The notes beneath the pieces were generated by a model. The model was not told the origin of the DNA. It searched no databases and was given only the letters and a program-made list of their open reading frames with translations. A stretch of 42,096 bases of DNA from Methylobacterium sp. GXS13. GTDB taxonomy: Bacteria > Pseudomonadota > Alphaproteobacteria > Rhizobiales > Beijerinckiaceae. Within the stretch, counting starts at the first letter, position 1, and each line of letters opens with the position of its first letter. Positions 34,297 to 42,096 of the stretch are shown here, one piece after another. A program made the translations under genes and the position numbers. The stretch lies in NCBI RefSeq assembly GCF_001455965.1, contig NZ_LKKO01000051.1, forward strand, positions 1-42,096, read 5' to 3'.

Positions 34297-34313
34297 TCCC
34301 TCCCGTGCGTGTG

Positions 34314-36440
34314 ATGCCGTTCCGTCCTATGCTTCTCCTCCGCGCAGCTGCCCTCGTACTCGCAGCGCCCCTCATCGCATCCTCTCCGGCGGCTGCGGCC
34401 GACCCGGCCACGCTGCGTCCCCTGGCAGACCTCCCCGTCTACACGGATTGGTCGGGCGGCTATGTCGGCCTCCAGGGCAGCGCGGGCGGATCCTATGGGG
34501 CCTATAATTTCGGACCGACGACGATCGGCGGCCGGGCGGTTCCGGCGTTCAAGAGCGGCGATTCCACGGGCCGCAGCGACCAGGGCCGCAACGCCACCAC
34601 GGCGGTCGGGGGCGTGTTCGGCGGCTGGAACTGGCAGACCGGCCCCTGGGTCTACGGCGTCGAGGGCAGCCTCGACGTGGCGAACCTGAAGCGGCCGGTG
34701 CCCTCGACCATCACGGGCTTCGGCTACGAGGATGCCGATCCGACCTTCAACATCGTGCGTGCCAAGACCGACGTGTACGGCACTCTCCGGGCCCGGATCG
34801 GCTACAGCTTCGACCGCTACCTGGTCTACGGGAGCTTCGGGCTCGCGGGCGCCAACGCCCGATTCCTGGCCAATTATCCGGATCTCGACGCGGGCGGCCA
34901 GAACACGGCGCGGCGCGAGCTCGGCTATCTCGGGTTCACCCTGGGCGCGGGCATCCAATACGCGATCAGCGATTCGCTCGCGCTCGGGATCGACTACCGT
35001 TACATCGATCTGGGCGGCAGCCGGCGGTTCTCCCTGGGCAGCGTGCCGGGCGACGATGGCGGTCCGGTCACGTCCCGGGCCCGGTTCACCTCGAATCAGC
35101 TGTTCGCGCGGCTGATGTGGTTCCCCGACGGCCTGAAGGTGCCGGCCGATCCGGACGAGACCGCCCCGCACGATCCCGACAACGGCGATACCGGGCGCTT
35201 CTCGCTGCACGGCCAGACGACGCTGATCGCCCAGGGTGTGCCGGGCTTCCGCTCACCGTACGAAGGGGCGCAGAGCCTGATCCCGCACCAGGCCCGCCAG
35301 ACCACCACGGCGACGATCTTCCTCGGCCTCAAGCTCACCGACAGCACCGAATTGTACTACAACCCCGAGTTCAGCCAGGGCTTCGGCCTGTCGCGGACGC
35401 TGGGCGTTGCGGGCTTCGTCAACGGCGAGGCGCAGAAGGCCGGTGCCCCGTTCCCGAAACTGCGCTCGAACCGCTACTACGTGAAGCAGACGATCGGGCT
35501 CGGCGGCGAGACCGTGGAGGTACCGGACGGGCCGAATCAGGTTGCGACCCGGTACGATGCGGAGCGGATCACCCTGATCGCCGGCAAGTTCGCGCTGGGC
35601 GACTTCTTCGACGGCAACGTCTACGCGCACGACCCGCGGGTCGACTTCTTCAACTGGTCGCTCTGGGGCGCCTCGGCCTGGGACTTCCCGGCCAACCTCC
35701 CGGGCTTCACCCAGGGCGTCTACGCGGAATACAACCGACCCGACTTCGCGATCCGCGCCGCCTACACGCAGGTGCCCAAGGAACCGTCGAGCGACGTGCT
35801 CGACCCGCGGGTGTTCCGGCGCGCCGGCCTGAACGCCGAGTTCGAGGAGCGCCACGTGCTCCCGTGGCTGGAGCAGCCCGGCAAGATCCGCATCGGCCTG
35901 TTCTCGAATGTCGGGGTCTCGGCCAACAACCGGGAGGTCGTCACCCTCACGCAGCTCGGCCAGTTCGACGATATCAACGACGCCGTCGCGGCGACACGGC
36001 GTCCCCGCCGCAAGACCGGCGGCTACATCAACCTGGAACAAGCCCTGACCCCCGAGCTCGGGCTGTTCGCCCGGGCCAGCCTGAACGACGGGCGCACGGA
36101 GAACATCTCCTTCACCGATATCGACCAGAGCTTCTCCGGGGGCCTGTCGCTGAAGGGCAAGGCCTGGGACCGACCGGACGACACGATCGGCATCGGCACG
36201 GCGATGAACCGGCTCTCGCCCTCGCACCGCGCCGCCTTCGCGGCCGGGTATTTCGGCCTGCTGATCGGTGACGGGCGGCTCAACTACGGCAGCGAGCGGG
36301 CGGTCGAGACCTATTACGCCCTGAACCTCACGAAGTTCGTGACCCTCACCTTCGATTACCAGTTCGTCGACAACCCCGGCTACAACCGTGATCGCGGGCC
36401 GGCCCACTTCTTCGCGTCACGGCTGCACGCAGATTTCTGA
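34314..36440 (+). CDS. Outer-membrane protein: RopB/Omp25-like barrel fused to an OprB-type porin
   Basis: The 708 residues begin with a signal peptide (MPFRPMLLLRAAALVLAAPLIASSPAAAAD). Residues about 40-270 look like a small opacity/Omp25-type beta-barrel: YTDWSGGYVGLQGSAGGSYGAYNFG, WVYGVEGSLDVANL, FTLGAGIQYAISDSLALGIDYRYIDLGG, ending LFARLMWFPDG. After a Pro/Asp-rich linker (KVPADPDETAPHDPDN), about 295-708 resemble OprB carbohydrate-selective porins: FSLHGQTTLIAQGVPGFRSPYEGAQSL, LYYNPEFSQGFGLSRTLGVAGFVNGEAQKAG, and the C-terminal LTFDYQFVDNPGYNRDRGPAHFFASRLHADF. It ends in Phe, as outer-membrane barrels do. Upstream in-frame codons from 34188 are unlikely to be translated. It is divergent from the iron operon. 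Confidence 0.83.
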   Translation: MPFRPMLLLRAAALVLAAPLIASSPAAAADPATLRPLADLPVYTDWSGGYVGLQGSAGGSYGAYNFGPTTIGGRAVPAFKSGDSTGRSDQGRNATTAVGGVFGGWNWQTGPWVYGVEGSLDVANLKRPVPSTITGFGYEDADPTFNIVRAKTDVYGTLRARIGYSFDRYLVYGSFGLAGANARFLANYPDLDAGGQNTARRELGYLGFTLGAGIQYAISDSLALGIDYRYIDLGGSRRFSLGSVPGDDGGPVTSRARFTSNQLFARLMWFPDGLKVPADPDETAPHDPDNGDTGRFSLHGQTTLIAQGVPGFRSPYEGAQSLIPHQARQTTTATIFLGLKLTDSTELYYNPEFSQGFGLSRTLGVAGFVNGEAQKAGAPFPKLRSNRYYVKQTIGLGGETVEVPDGPNQVATRYDAERITLIAGKFALGDFFDGNVYAHDPRVDFFNWSLWGASAWDFPANLPGFTQGVYAEYNRPDFAIRAAYTQVPKEPSSDVLDPRVFRRAGLNAEFEERHVLPWLEQPGKIRIGLFSNVGVSANNREVVTLTQLGQFDDINDAVAATRRPRRKTGGYINLEQALTPELGLFARASLNDGRTENISFTDIDQSFSGGLSLKGKAWDRPDDTIGIGTAMNRLSPSHRAAFAAGYFGLLIGDGRLNYGSERAVETYYALNLTKFVTLTFDYQFVDNPGYNRDRGPAHFFASRLHADF

Positions 36441-36450
36441 TCGCGGGCGG

Positions 36451-37182
36451 CTACTCCGCTGCCTCGATCACCGTCGCCCCGAAGATCGTCTCGAATGCCG
36501 CGCGCAGCTGCATGTCGACCTCCGCCAGGCTCACCGGCAGACCGAGATCGACCAGGCTCGTCACCCCGTGCTCGCGCACGCCGCAGGGTACGATTCCGGC
36601 AAAATGCGACAGGTCCGGCTCGACGTTCAGGCTGATCCCGTGGAAGCTGACCCAGCGGCGCACCCGGATGCCGATGGCCGCGATCTTGTCCTCCACCCCC
36701 GACCCCTTCTCCGGGCGGCGCACCCAGACACCGACCCGGTCCTCCCGGCGCTCGGCCCGGACGTTGAACGCCGCCAGCGTCTCGATCAGCCAGCCCTCTA
36801 GGCTCGCCACGTAGGCGCGCAGATCCCGGCTGCGCCGGTCGAGGTCGAGCATCACGTAGGCGACCCGCTGGCCCGGGCCGTGATAGGTGTACTGCCCGCC
36901 CCGCCCCGTGGCGTGGACCGGGAATCGATCGGGCGCCACGAGATCCTCGGACCGCGCCGAGGTGCCGGCGGTGTAGAGCGGCGGGTGTTCGAGCAGCCAG
37001 ACGCATTCGGGCGCCGCGCCGCGTGCGATCCGCTCCACCCGCGCTTCCATCCAGGCGATCGCCTCCACGTAGTCCACGGGCGCATCGCTCACCCGCCAAG
37101 TCACCGGACCGGCGGCTGGATCCGAGCCTGGCCGCTTGGGAAAGGCGTGCGGCGAGACCGTGAGGCGGGGCGCGTTTACCAA
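36451..37182 (-). CDS. lipB: Octanoyl-[ACP]-protein N-octanoyltransferase
   Basis: It moves octanoyl from acyl carrier protein to lipoyl domains, the first step of lipoate synthesis. It has 243 residues with the signatures ECVWLLEHPPLYTAGTSA, TGRGGQYTYHGPGQRVAYVMLDL (HGPGQ loop), the catalytic Lys in VEDKIAAIGIRVRRWVSFHG, and the catalytic Cys in HFAGIVPCGVREHGVTSL. The listed start is a TTG at 37182; a GTG at 37101 is possible because conserved sequence begins near WRVSDAPVDYVEAIAWME. It converges with the porin gene (stops 10 bases apart). Confidence 0.93.
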   Translation of the reverse strand: MVNAPRLTVSPHAFPKRPGSDPAAGPVTWRVSDAPVDYVEAIAWMEARVERIARGAAPECVWLLEHPPLYTAGTSARSEDLVAPDRFPVHATGRGGQYTYHGPGQRVAYVMLDLDRRSRDLRAYVASLEGWLIETLAAFNVRAERREDRVGVWVRRPEKGSGVEDKIAAIGIRVRRWVSFHGISLNVEPDLSHFAGIVPCGVREHGVTSLVDLGLPVSLAEVDMQLRAAFETIFGATVIEAAE

Positions 37183-37202
37183 GGGTTCACCATCCTGCGT
37201 TG

Positions 37203-37589
37203 ATGGTCGAAGCCTTCAACATCCGCGGCCGGCGGTGGCAAGGTTTTGATGCTCGGTCGGCTGCGAGACGGGATGGGCAGGCGGTGGCGGTCTTCGAGAC
37301 CCTGAAGGTCGATCTGACGGTGGTGCTCGGGCGCGCACGGATGCCGCTGCACATGCTGCTGCGCATGGGCCGCGGCGCCGTGATCGAGCTCGAAGCCAGC
37401 GACAGCGACATGGTCGAGATCCTGGCCAACGACCACCCGATCGCCCGTGGCCAGATCGTGGTGACCGGCGACCGCATCTCGGTCGAGGTGACGGAGCTGA
37501 TCCGCAAGGCGGCGGCAATCGTCGAGCCCGGCACCACCATCGGCGACAGCGCGACGCCGTTCCTGGACGATAGCTACGCGTCCAGTTGA
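37203..37589 (+). CDS. FliN/SpoA-domain protein (flagellar switch-like), orphan
   Basis: The 128 residues hold one SpoA domain at about 35-105: LKVDLTVVLGRARMPLHMLLRMGRGAVIELEASDSDMVEILANDHPIARGQIVVTGDRISVEVTELI, the C-terminal core of FliN in the flagellar C-ring and of type III secretion SctQ. The N-terminal 34 residues are basic, with no similarity I can name, and the tail is Ser/Asp-rich. FliN usually lies in a flagellar operon; here it stands alone beside lipB, starts only 20 bases apart. It may be the main FliN of a scattered system or an extra paralog. Confidence 0.8.
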   Translation: MVEAFNIRGRRWQGFDARSAARRDGQAVAVFETLKVDLTVVLGRARMPLHMLLRMGRGAVIELEASDSDMVEILANDHPIARGQIVVTGDRISVEVTELIRKAAAIVEPGTTIGDSATPFLDDSYASS

Positions 37590-37711
37590 GCGAAGCGCTT
37601 GTCGGCGGCGGATCGATCTGTTATCCGCTGCGCCGCCCGACATGACGGCGACCCGAGGGATTTCCCGGAGGCCGCAGCGTTCGGGCAAACGGGCGGATCT
37701 TTGCGTCCGAT

Positions 37712-37796
37712 GCGGCCATGGCGGAATTGGTAGACGCGCTAGCTTGAGGTGCTAGTCCCGCGAGGGGTGGAGGTTCGAGTCCTCTTGGCCGCACCA
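37712..37796 (+). tRNA. tRNA-Leu (anticodon GAG)
   Basis: The cloverleaf is complete. Acceptor arms GCGGCCA and TGGCCGC pair, followed by a genome-encoded ACCA. The anticodon stem CTAGC/GCTAG encloses TTGAGGT, giving anticodon GAG. The long variable arm (TCCCGCGAGGGG) marks a class II tRNA, and the T-arm is GAGG-TTCGAGT-CCTC. It reads CUC and CUU codons. Confidence 0.95.
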
Positions 37797-38417
37797 CACG
37801 TTCGATGTGGTGCTTTCCTCAGACGGCGGATCGTTCGGCGCGAGACCGCGATCGCCGGTTCGAGGATCGTCTTTTTCCTGATCACGACGAATTGCGAGTG
37901 GGCAACCAGAGCTCAATGGTCGGGGCGGTCCGTCCTTATGAATGGACAGGGCTTCGAACAGAGTCTCCGATCGGCGCAGGCCTTCCTCGATCAGCATACG
38001 GGCTGGCCTTGCCGACCGGGTCGTCATCAGGCTCGTCGTGTGCAGACAGCCGAGCGTTGCCCCGTCGCCCCCCTTCGAGACCCGGCATTCGTTGCGGAGC
38101 GCCAGCCACGGAAGGGCGAGTGCCGTCTCGTTGGTGCGCGCCTCGTCGATCTGCATGGCCGCGTGTTCGCTCCGCGCGGCCACCACACCCACGATTCGAA
38201 GCCCTGGCGGCGGAACGCGTCGGCTCGACTTGCCGATATACCCATATCCCAATATTTCAATTTTTGGTTTAGGCTTTCACTGACAAAACAGACGTCGCGC
38301 AAACAAAGCCGCCCGGCCCGATCCAATTTGGATCGTGATGATGCGCCGGCAAACCGGTTGTGTCCTTCCGCCGCCCATCGATAAACTCTCTGGACGAGGT
38401 CGCGGAGCCCGATTCGT
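37797..38417. other. 621-bp gap after tRNA-Leu, no convincing gene
   Basis: No frame shows known motifs. A minus-strand frame at 37752-38252 runs through the antisense of the tRNA, giving the well-known false peptide CGQEDSNLHPS, so its 3' part is not trustworthy; whether its remainder codes is unclear. A notably AT-rich patch lies at about 38233-38280. The sequence could be decayed foreign DNA next to a tRNA, but I found no repeat of the tRNA 3' end. Confidence 0.4.
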
Positions 38418-40364
38418 ATGTCCAGCAGCGCCCAATCCGCCGAACTGACCTGGCGCGGCATCCTGCTCGGCGGCGCGCTGACGCTGCTCTTCACTGCCGC
38501 CAATGTCTATCTCGGCCTCAAGGTCGGGCTCACTTTCGCCACATCGATCCCGGCCGCGGTGATCTCCATGGCGGTGCTGCGCCACCTCCCCGGCGCGACG
38601 GTGCTGGAGAACAACATTGTGCAGACCGTCGCGTCGGCGGCGGGCACGCTCTCGGCGATCATCTTCGTGCTGCCGGGCTTGGTCATGATCGGCTGGTGGC
38701 ACGGCTTCCCCTGGCTCACCACCGCGGGGATCACCGCAACGGGCGGGATCCTGGGCGTGATGTTCTCCGTGCCCCTGCGCCGTGCCCTCGTAGTCGATTC
38801 GGACCTGCCCTATCCCGAGGGGCACGCGGCCGCCGAGGTGCTGGCGCTCGGCACCCAGGGCACCGCCGGGGCGGCGGACAGCGCGCTGGGCCTGCGCATT
38901 CTGGTCTGGAACAGCTTGGCCTCGGCCGGCTTCGCGGCCCTGGCCCAGACCCGGCTGGCGCTCGACAGCGCCGCGACTTGGTTCCGGGTCGGTGCCGGCG
39001 CCACCGGGCTCGCCGGCAACTTGTCCTTCGCGCTGCTCGGCGTCGGCCATCTCGTCGGCCTGTCGGTGGGTGCCGCGATGGCCCTCGGGCTGGTGATCGG
39101 CTGGGTCGTTCTGGTGCCGATCCTGACCGCACAGCAGCCGATGCCGGGGCTGAGCGTCGACGCCTGGGTCGGCGCGGTCTTCCGGCAGGAGGTGCGGTTC
39201 TTCGGCGCCGGGGTGATGGGCGTCGCCGCGATCTGGACGCTGATCCGGATCGCCCGCCCGGTGCTGGGCGGCATTGGCTCGTCCTTCGCGGCTGGGCGGG
39301 CGCGTCAGGCCGGCGCGACGCTGGCGCTGGAGGAGCGCGACCTGCCGATCGCGGTCGTCCTCCTGGTCGCGAAGGCCCTGCTCCTCCCGATCGGCTGGCT
39401 CCTCTGGGACGTCCTCGCCGGCACAAGTCTGGAGCGTCACGGCGTGCTGCTGATCGCGGGCGGCCTGCTGTTCGTCCTGGTGCTCGGGCTCGTGGTGGCG
39501 GCTGTCACCGGCTACATGGCCGGGCTGATCGGCGCCTCCAACTCGCCCGTGTCGGGGATCGGTATCCTGGCCGCGCTGGCAAGTTCCGCGATGCTGCTGG
39601 GTCTTCTCGGCCGCGATGCGGATGCCGAGAGCAGCGGTGCGCTCGTCGCCTACGTACTGACCGTCACCGGCATCGTGTTCAGCATCTGCACCATCGCGAA
39701 TGACAACCTGCAGGACCTCAAGACCGGCCAGCTGGTCGGGGCGACCCCGTGGAAGCAGCAGGCGGCGCTCATCGTCGGCGTGGTGTTCGGGTCGGCGATC
39801 ATACCGCCGGTGCTCAACGTGCTGGCGACGAGCTTCGGCTTCGTCGGGACGCCCGGTGCCGGCCCGAACGCGCTGGCCGCACCACAGGCCGGCTTGATCT
39901 CGACTCTGGCCAAGGGCGTGCTCTCGGGCGAAGGCAATTGGCGCATGCTGGGCTGGGGCGCCGCCGCGGGGGTGGGGCTGATCGCCCTGGATGAGACCCT
40001 CGGCCGTCTGAAGCGCCTTCGCCTTCCGCCGCTCGCAACCGCCTTCGGGATCTACCTGCCCATGAAGCTGATCGTGCCCCTCGTGGCCGGCGCGGTGATC
40101 GGCACGGTCTACGAGCGCTGGGCGCGCCGCCAGGCCGATCCGGAGCGGGCAATCCGGCTCGGTACGCTGACAGCCACGGGCCTGATCGTCGGGGAGAGCC
40201 TCTGGGGGGTCGCCTTCGCGCTGATCGTGTACGTGTCGGGCGACGATGCCGCCCTGGCGCTGGCGGGCGGCGGTTTTGGCGGCCCCGCGCTGATCGGCGG
40301 CCTGGTGTTGTTCGCGGGCCTTGTGGCGTGTCTCTACCGTCAGACGCAGCGCTTGGTGGGCTGA
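38418..40364 (+). CDS. OPT-family transporter (oligopeptide/metal-siderophore type)
   Basis: This 648-residue polytopic membrane protein has roughly 14-16 hydrophobic segments. Family marks include SAELTWRGILLGGALTLLFTAANVYLGLKVGLTFATSIPAAVISMAVLR near the start, NNIVQTVASAAGTLSAIIFVLPGL, SDLPYPEGHAAAEVLALG, VTGYMAGLIGASNSPVSGIGI and FGIYLPMKLIVPLVAGAVIG. Prokaryotic OPT proteins import oligopeptides or metal-siderophore complexes by proton symport; the substrate here cannot be read. There is no obvious partner gene on either side. Confidence 0.92.
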   Translation: MSSSAQSAELTWRGILLGGALTLLFTAANVYLGLKVGLTFATSIPAAVISMAVLRHLPGATVLENNIVQTVASAAGTLSAIIFVLPGLVMIGWWHGFPWLTTAGITATGGILGVMFSVPLRRALVVDSDLPYPEGHAAAEVLALGTQGTAGAADSALGLRILVWNSLASAGFAALAQTRLALDSAATWFRVGAGATGLAGNLSFALLGVGHLVGLSVGAAMALGLVIGWVVLVPILTAQQPMPGLSVDAWVGAVFRQEVRFFGAGVMGVAAIWTLIRIARPVLGGIGSSFAAGRARQAGATLALEERDLPIAVVLLVAKALLLPIGWLLWDVLAGTSLERHGVLLIAGGLLFVLVLGLVVAAVTGYMAGLIGASNSPVSGIGILAALASSAMLLGLLGRDADAESSGALVAYVLTVTGIVFSICTIANDNLQDLKTGQLVGATPWKQQAALIVGVVFGSAIIPPVLNVLATSFGFVGTPGAGPNALAAPQAGLISTLAKGVLSGEGNWRMLGWGAAAGVGLIALDETLGRLKRLRLPPLATAFGIYLPMKLIVPLVAGAVIGTVYERWARRQADPERAIRLGTLTATGLIVGESLWGVAFALIVYVSGDDAALALAGGGFGGPALIGGLVLFAGLVACLYRQTQRLVG

Positions 40365-40743
40365 CGCGAACCCATCCAGCCGACAGGGTACGCCATCGCG
40401 GCGTGATTTGCGTTCGTCTCGATCCAGAAGGACAAGATCGATAGCCGAGCCGTGCGCCCAGGCGATCGGTGCCATGTCGTGCCGGGCACAGCTGTGCATT
40501 GACTTGGCAGCTGCACACCCGCATATCGGCGATGCAGCGTCAGCGGCCGTCATGGTCCGCTTGAGGGGGCTGCGTGACGGATCGAGCGCCTTCCGGCGTG
40601 ATCCGGCCCCCCTCTTCATAACGTGCATGCACCCGGGCCGCCCCATCACGCGGGCTGCCCCCTGCCAACGGACCGACCTGAATTCTGCGCTGCTCGCATA
40701 TGACGCGAAGCGCCCGGCCGGCCCTGCTGCATCGGATATCTCT
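40365..40743. other. 379-bp gap before the DEAD-box helicase gene
   Basis: No gene with family features was found on either strand. The region must hold the promoter and a leader for the helicase; long leaders are common for cold-shock-type RNA helicases, but no specific structure was identified. Confidence 0.35.
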
Positions 40744-42096
40744 TTGACCCAATTCACCGATTTCGGCCTTGCCCAGCCCGTGCTGAGGGCGCTCGGCGAG
40801 GCTGGCTACGTCACGCCGACCCCGATCCAGGCCCAGGCGATCCCGCCGGCCATGGAGGGCCGCGACCTCTGCGGCATCGCCCAGACGGGCACCGGCAAGA
40901 CCGCAGCCTTCGCGCTGCCGATCCTGCACCGCCTCTCCCTCTCGGATCGCCGGGCACCTCACCGCGGCTGCCGGGTGCTGGTGCTCTCGCCCACCCGCGA
41001 GCTCGCCAACCAGATCGCCGAATCCTTCGCGGATTACGGCCGCCACCTGTCCTACACCACCACGGTGGTGTTCGGCGGCGTCACCATCAGCCGCCAGGAG
41101 CGCGCCTTGGCACCCGGCGTCGACATCCTCGTCGCCACCCCGGGCCGGCTGATCGACCTGATCGAACGCCGCTCGCTGACCCTCGAGGGCGTCGAGATCC
41201 TCGTCCTCGACGAGGCCGATCAGATGCTCGACCTCGGCTTCATCCACGCCCTGAAGCGCATCGTGAAGATGCTGCCGGCCCAGCGCCAGAGCCTGTTCTT
41301 CTCGGCGACCATGCCGAAGAACATTGCGGGCCTGGCCGGCCAGTACCTGAAGGATCCCGTGCAGGTCGCCGTGACCCCGGTGGCCACCACGGCCGAGCGC
41401 GTCGAGCAGAAGGTGATCTTCGCCCATACCGGCGCCAAGCAGGCGCTGCTCGCCCATATCCTGCGGGATCCGGCCATCGACCGGGTCCTGGTCTTCACCC
41501 GCACCAAGCACGGGGCAGACCGGGTCGTGCGCGGCCTCGACAAGGTCGGGATCGCCGGCGCGGCGATCCACGGCAACAAGAGCCAACCGCAGCGCGAGCG
41601 GGCGCTCCAGGCCTTCCGCGACGGCGATTGCCGGGTGCTGGTGGCCGCCGACATCGCCGCCCGCGGTATCGATGTCGACGGCGTCAGCCACGTCGTCAAT
41701 TTCGACCTGCCGAACGTGCCGGAGAGCTACGTCCACCGCATCGGCCGCACCGCGCGCGCCGGTGCGACCGGTCTGGCGATCTCGTTCTGCAATGACGAGG
41801 AGCGGGCTTACCTGCGCGATATCGAGCGGCTGACCCGCCAGAGTGTGCCGGTGGCGGGCTTCCCCGAGGGCTTCACGCCCCCGTCCCGTCAGGAGGCGGC
41901 CGACATCGCGCGTGAAGAAGAGCGCCGGCCCGAGCGCCAGCAGCAGCGTCCGGCCGGTGGCCGTCCGGGCCAGCGGTCCCGTCCGCAGCAGGGTCGCCCC
42001 CAGCAGGGACGCCCGGAGGGCGGCCGCGGGTTCGGCGGGGGTCAGGGCCAGGGTGCGCCCCGCCAGGGCCGTCCGCAGGACGGTCGCGGTGACGGT
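40744..42096 (+). CDS. rhlE: DEAD-box RNA helicase (RhlE type), 3' end beyond the window
   Basis: This ATP-dependent RNA helicase remodels RNA structures; 451 codons are visible. Motifs in order: Q motif (GYVTPTPIQAQAIP), I (AQTGTGKT), Ia (SPTRELANQIA), Ib (TPGRL), II (DEAD), III (SAT), IV (VLVFTRTK), V (ADIAARGIDV) and VI (HRIGRTARAG). After about residue 390 the tail becomes a low-complexity Arg/Gly/Gln region with GRPQQGRPQQGRPEGGRG-like repeats, an RNA-binding tail. The start is a TTG at 40744, matching the usual MTQF-DLGLA beginning; no in-frame ATG lies just upstream. Confidence 0.92.
   Translation, partial: MTQFTDFGLAQPVLRALGEAGYVTPTPIQAQAIPPAMEGRDLCGIAQTGTGKTAAFALPILHRLSLSDRRAPHRGCRVLVLSPTRELANQIAESFADYGRHLSYTTTVVFGGVTISRQERALAPGVDILVATPGRLIDLIERRSLTLEGVEILVLDEADQMLDLGFIHALKRIVKMLPAQRQSLFFSATMPKNIAGLAGQYLKDPVQVAVTPVATTAERVEQKVIFAHTGAKQALLAHILRDPAIDRVLVFTRTKHGADRVVRGLDKVGIAGAAIHGNKSQPQRERALQAFRDGDCRVLVAADIAARGIDVDGVSHVVNFDLPNVPESYVHRIGRTARAGATGLAISFCNDEERAYLRDIERLTRQSVPVAGFPEGFTPPSRQEAADIAREEERRPERQQQRPAGGRPGQRSRPQQGRPQQGRPEGGRGFGGGQGQGAPRQGRPQDGRGDG

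Noticed and set aside
37752..38252. Minus-strand 166-codon frame containing CGQEDSNLHPS
   Set aside because: Its 3' portion is the antisense of tRNA-Leu; this peptide is a well-known annotation artefact. The rest shows no family motif.
38277..40757. 826-codon minus-strand frame opposite the OPT transporter
   Set aside because: The composition (Gln/Arg/His/Asp-rich) is typical of the antisense of a high-GC membrane protein; no motif was recognised.

Overview
The window is GC-rich, gene-dense chromosomal DNA from an alphaproteobacterium. The gene families fit a Methylobacterium/Methylorubrum-like member of the Hyphomicrobiales: an alpha-type Tad/Cpa pilus, a GcrA-family protein, DUF3126 and DUF3072 proteins, BTLCP/LapG-like proteases, a BoxR-like regulator, a RopB-like/OprB porin and several intergenic palindromes of alphaproteobacterial type. 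The genus is an inference from gene content; no database search was possible.

Layout. 1-0.8 kb: the 5' part of a polysaccharide-export lipoprotein gene running off the left edge, and a solitary Flp pilin gene (both minus). 1.0-7.2 kb: mostly plus-strand housekeeping genes: a DUF3072 protein (minus), gluconokinase, a Cof-type HAD phosphatase, a lytic transglycosylase with a proline-rich repeat tail, a fused HTH/shikimate-kinase-like regulator, serine acetyltransferase cysE, a DUF3126 protein and a small membrane protein. 7.2-9.2 kb: two paralogous secreted transglutaminase-like cysteine proteases flanking a small unknown gene. 9.4-17.2 kb: a minus-strand run encoding the valine route from isobutyryl-CoA to propionyl-CoA (mmsA, isobutyryl-CoA dehydrogenase, 3-hydroxyisobutyryl-CoA hydrolase, mmsB, enoyl-CoA hydratase), then an acyl-CoA synthetase. 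Palindromic elements sit in its larger gaps, and a divergent LysR gene stands at its head. 18.3-20.9 kb: an iron-type alcohol dehydrogenase and an orphan ABC substrate-binding protein converge on another palindrome.

21.1-29.1 kb: a Tad/Cpa pilus operon (cpaB-cpaC-cpaD-cpaE-cpaF-tadB-tadC) with no prepilin peptidase or minor pilin in view. The only pilin seen is the one 20 kb away. 29.1-34.0 kb: a tiny GcrA-like protein lacking its DNA-binding half, a 3-mercaptopyruvate sulfurtransferase, and a four-gene FtrABCD iron-uptake operon on the minus strand. 34.3-42.1 kb: an outer-membrane protein that appears to fuse two beta-barrels, with a perfect 16-bp palindrome just before its start; lipB; an orphan FliN-like protein; tRNA-Leu(GAG); a 620-bp gap without a convincing gene; an OPT-family transporter; and a DEAD-box RNA helicase cut by the right edge.

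Most of the window is recognisable biology. I did not find a clear new multi-gene system. The best leads are the lone GcrA sigma-interaction module, the double-barrel porin with its palindrome, the kinase-like regulator with altered substrate residues, the paired BTLCP proteases, and the long-leader pilin far from its secretion genes.
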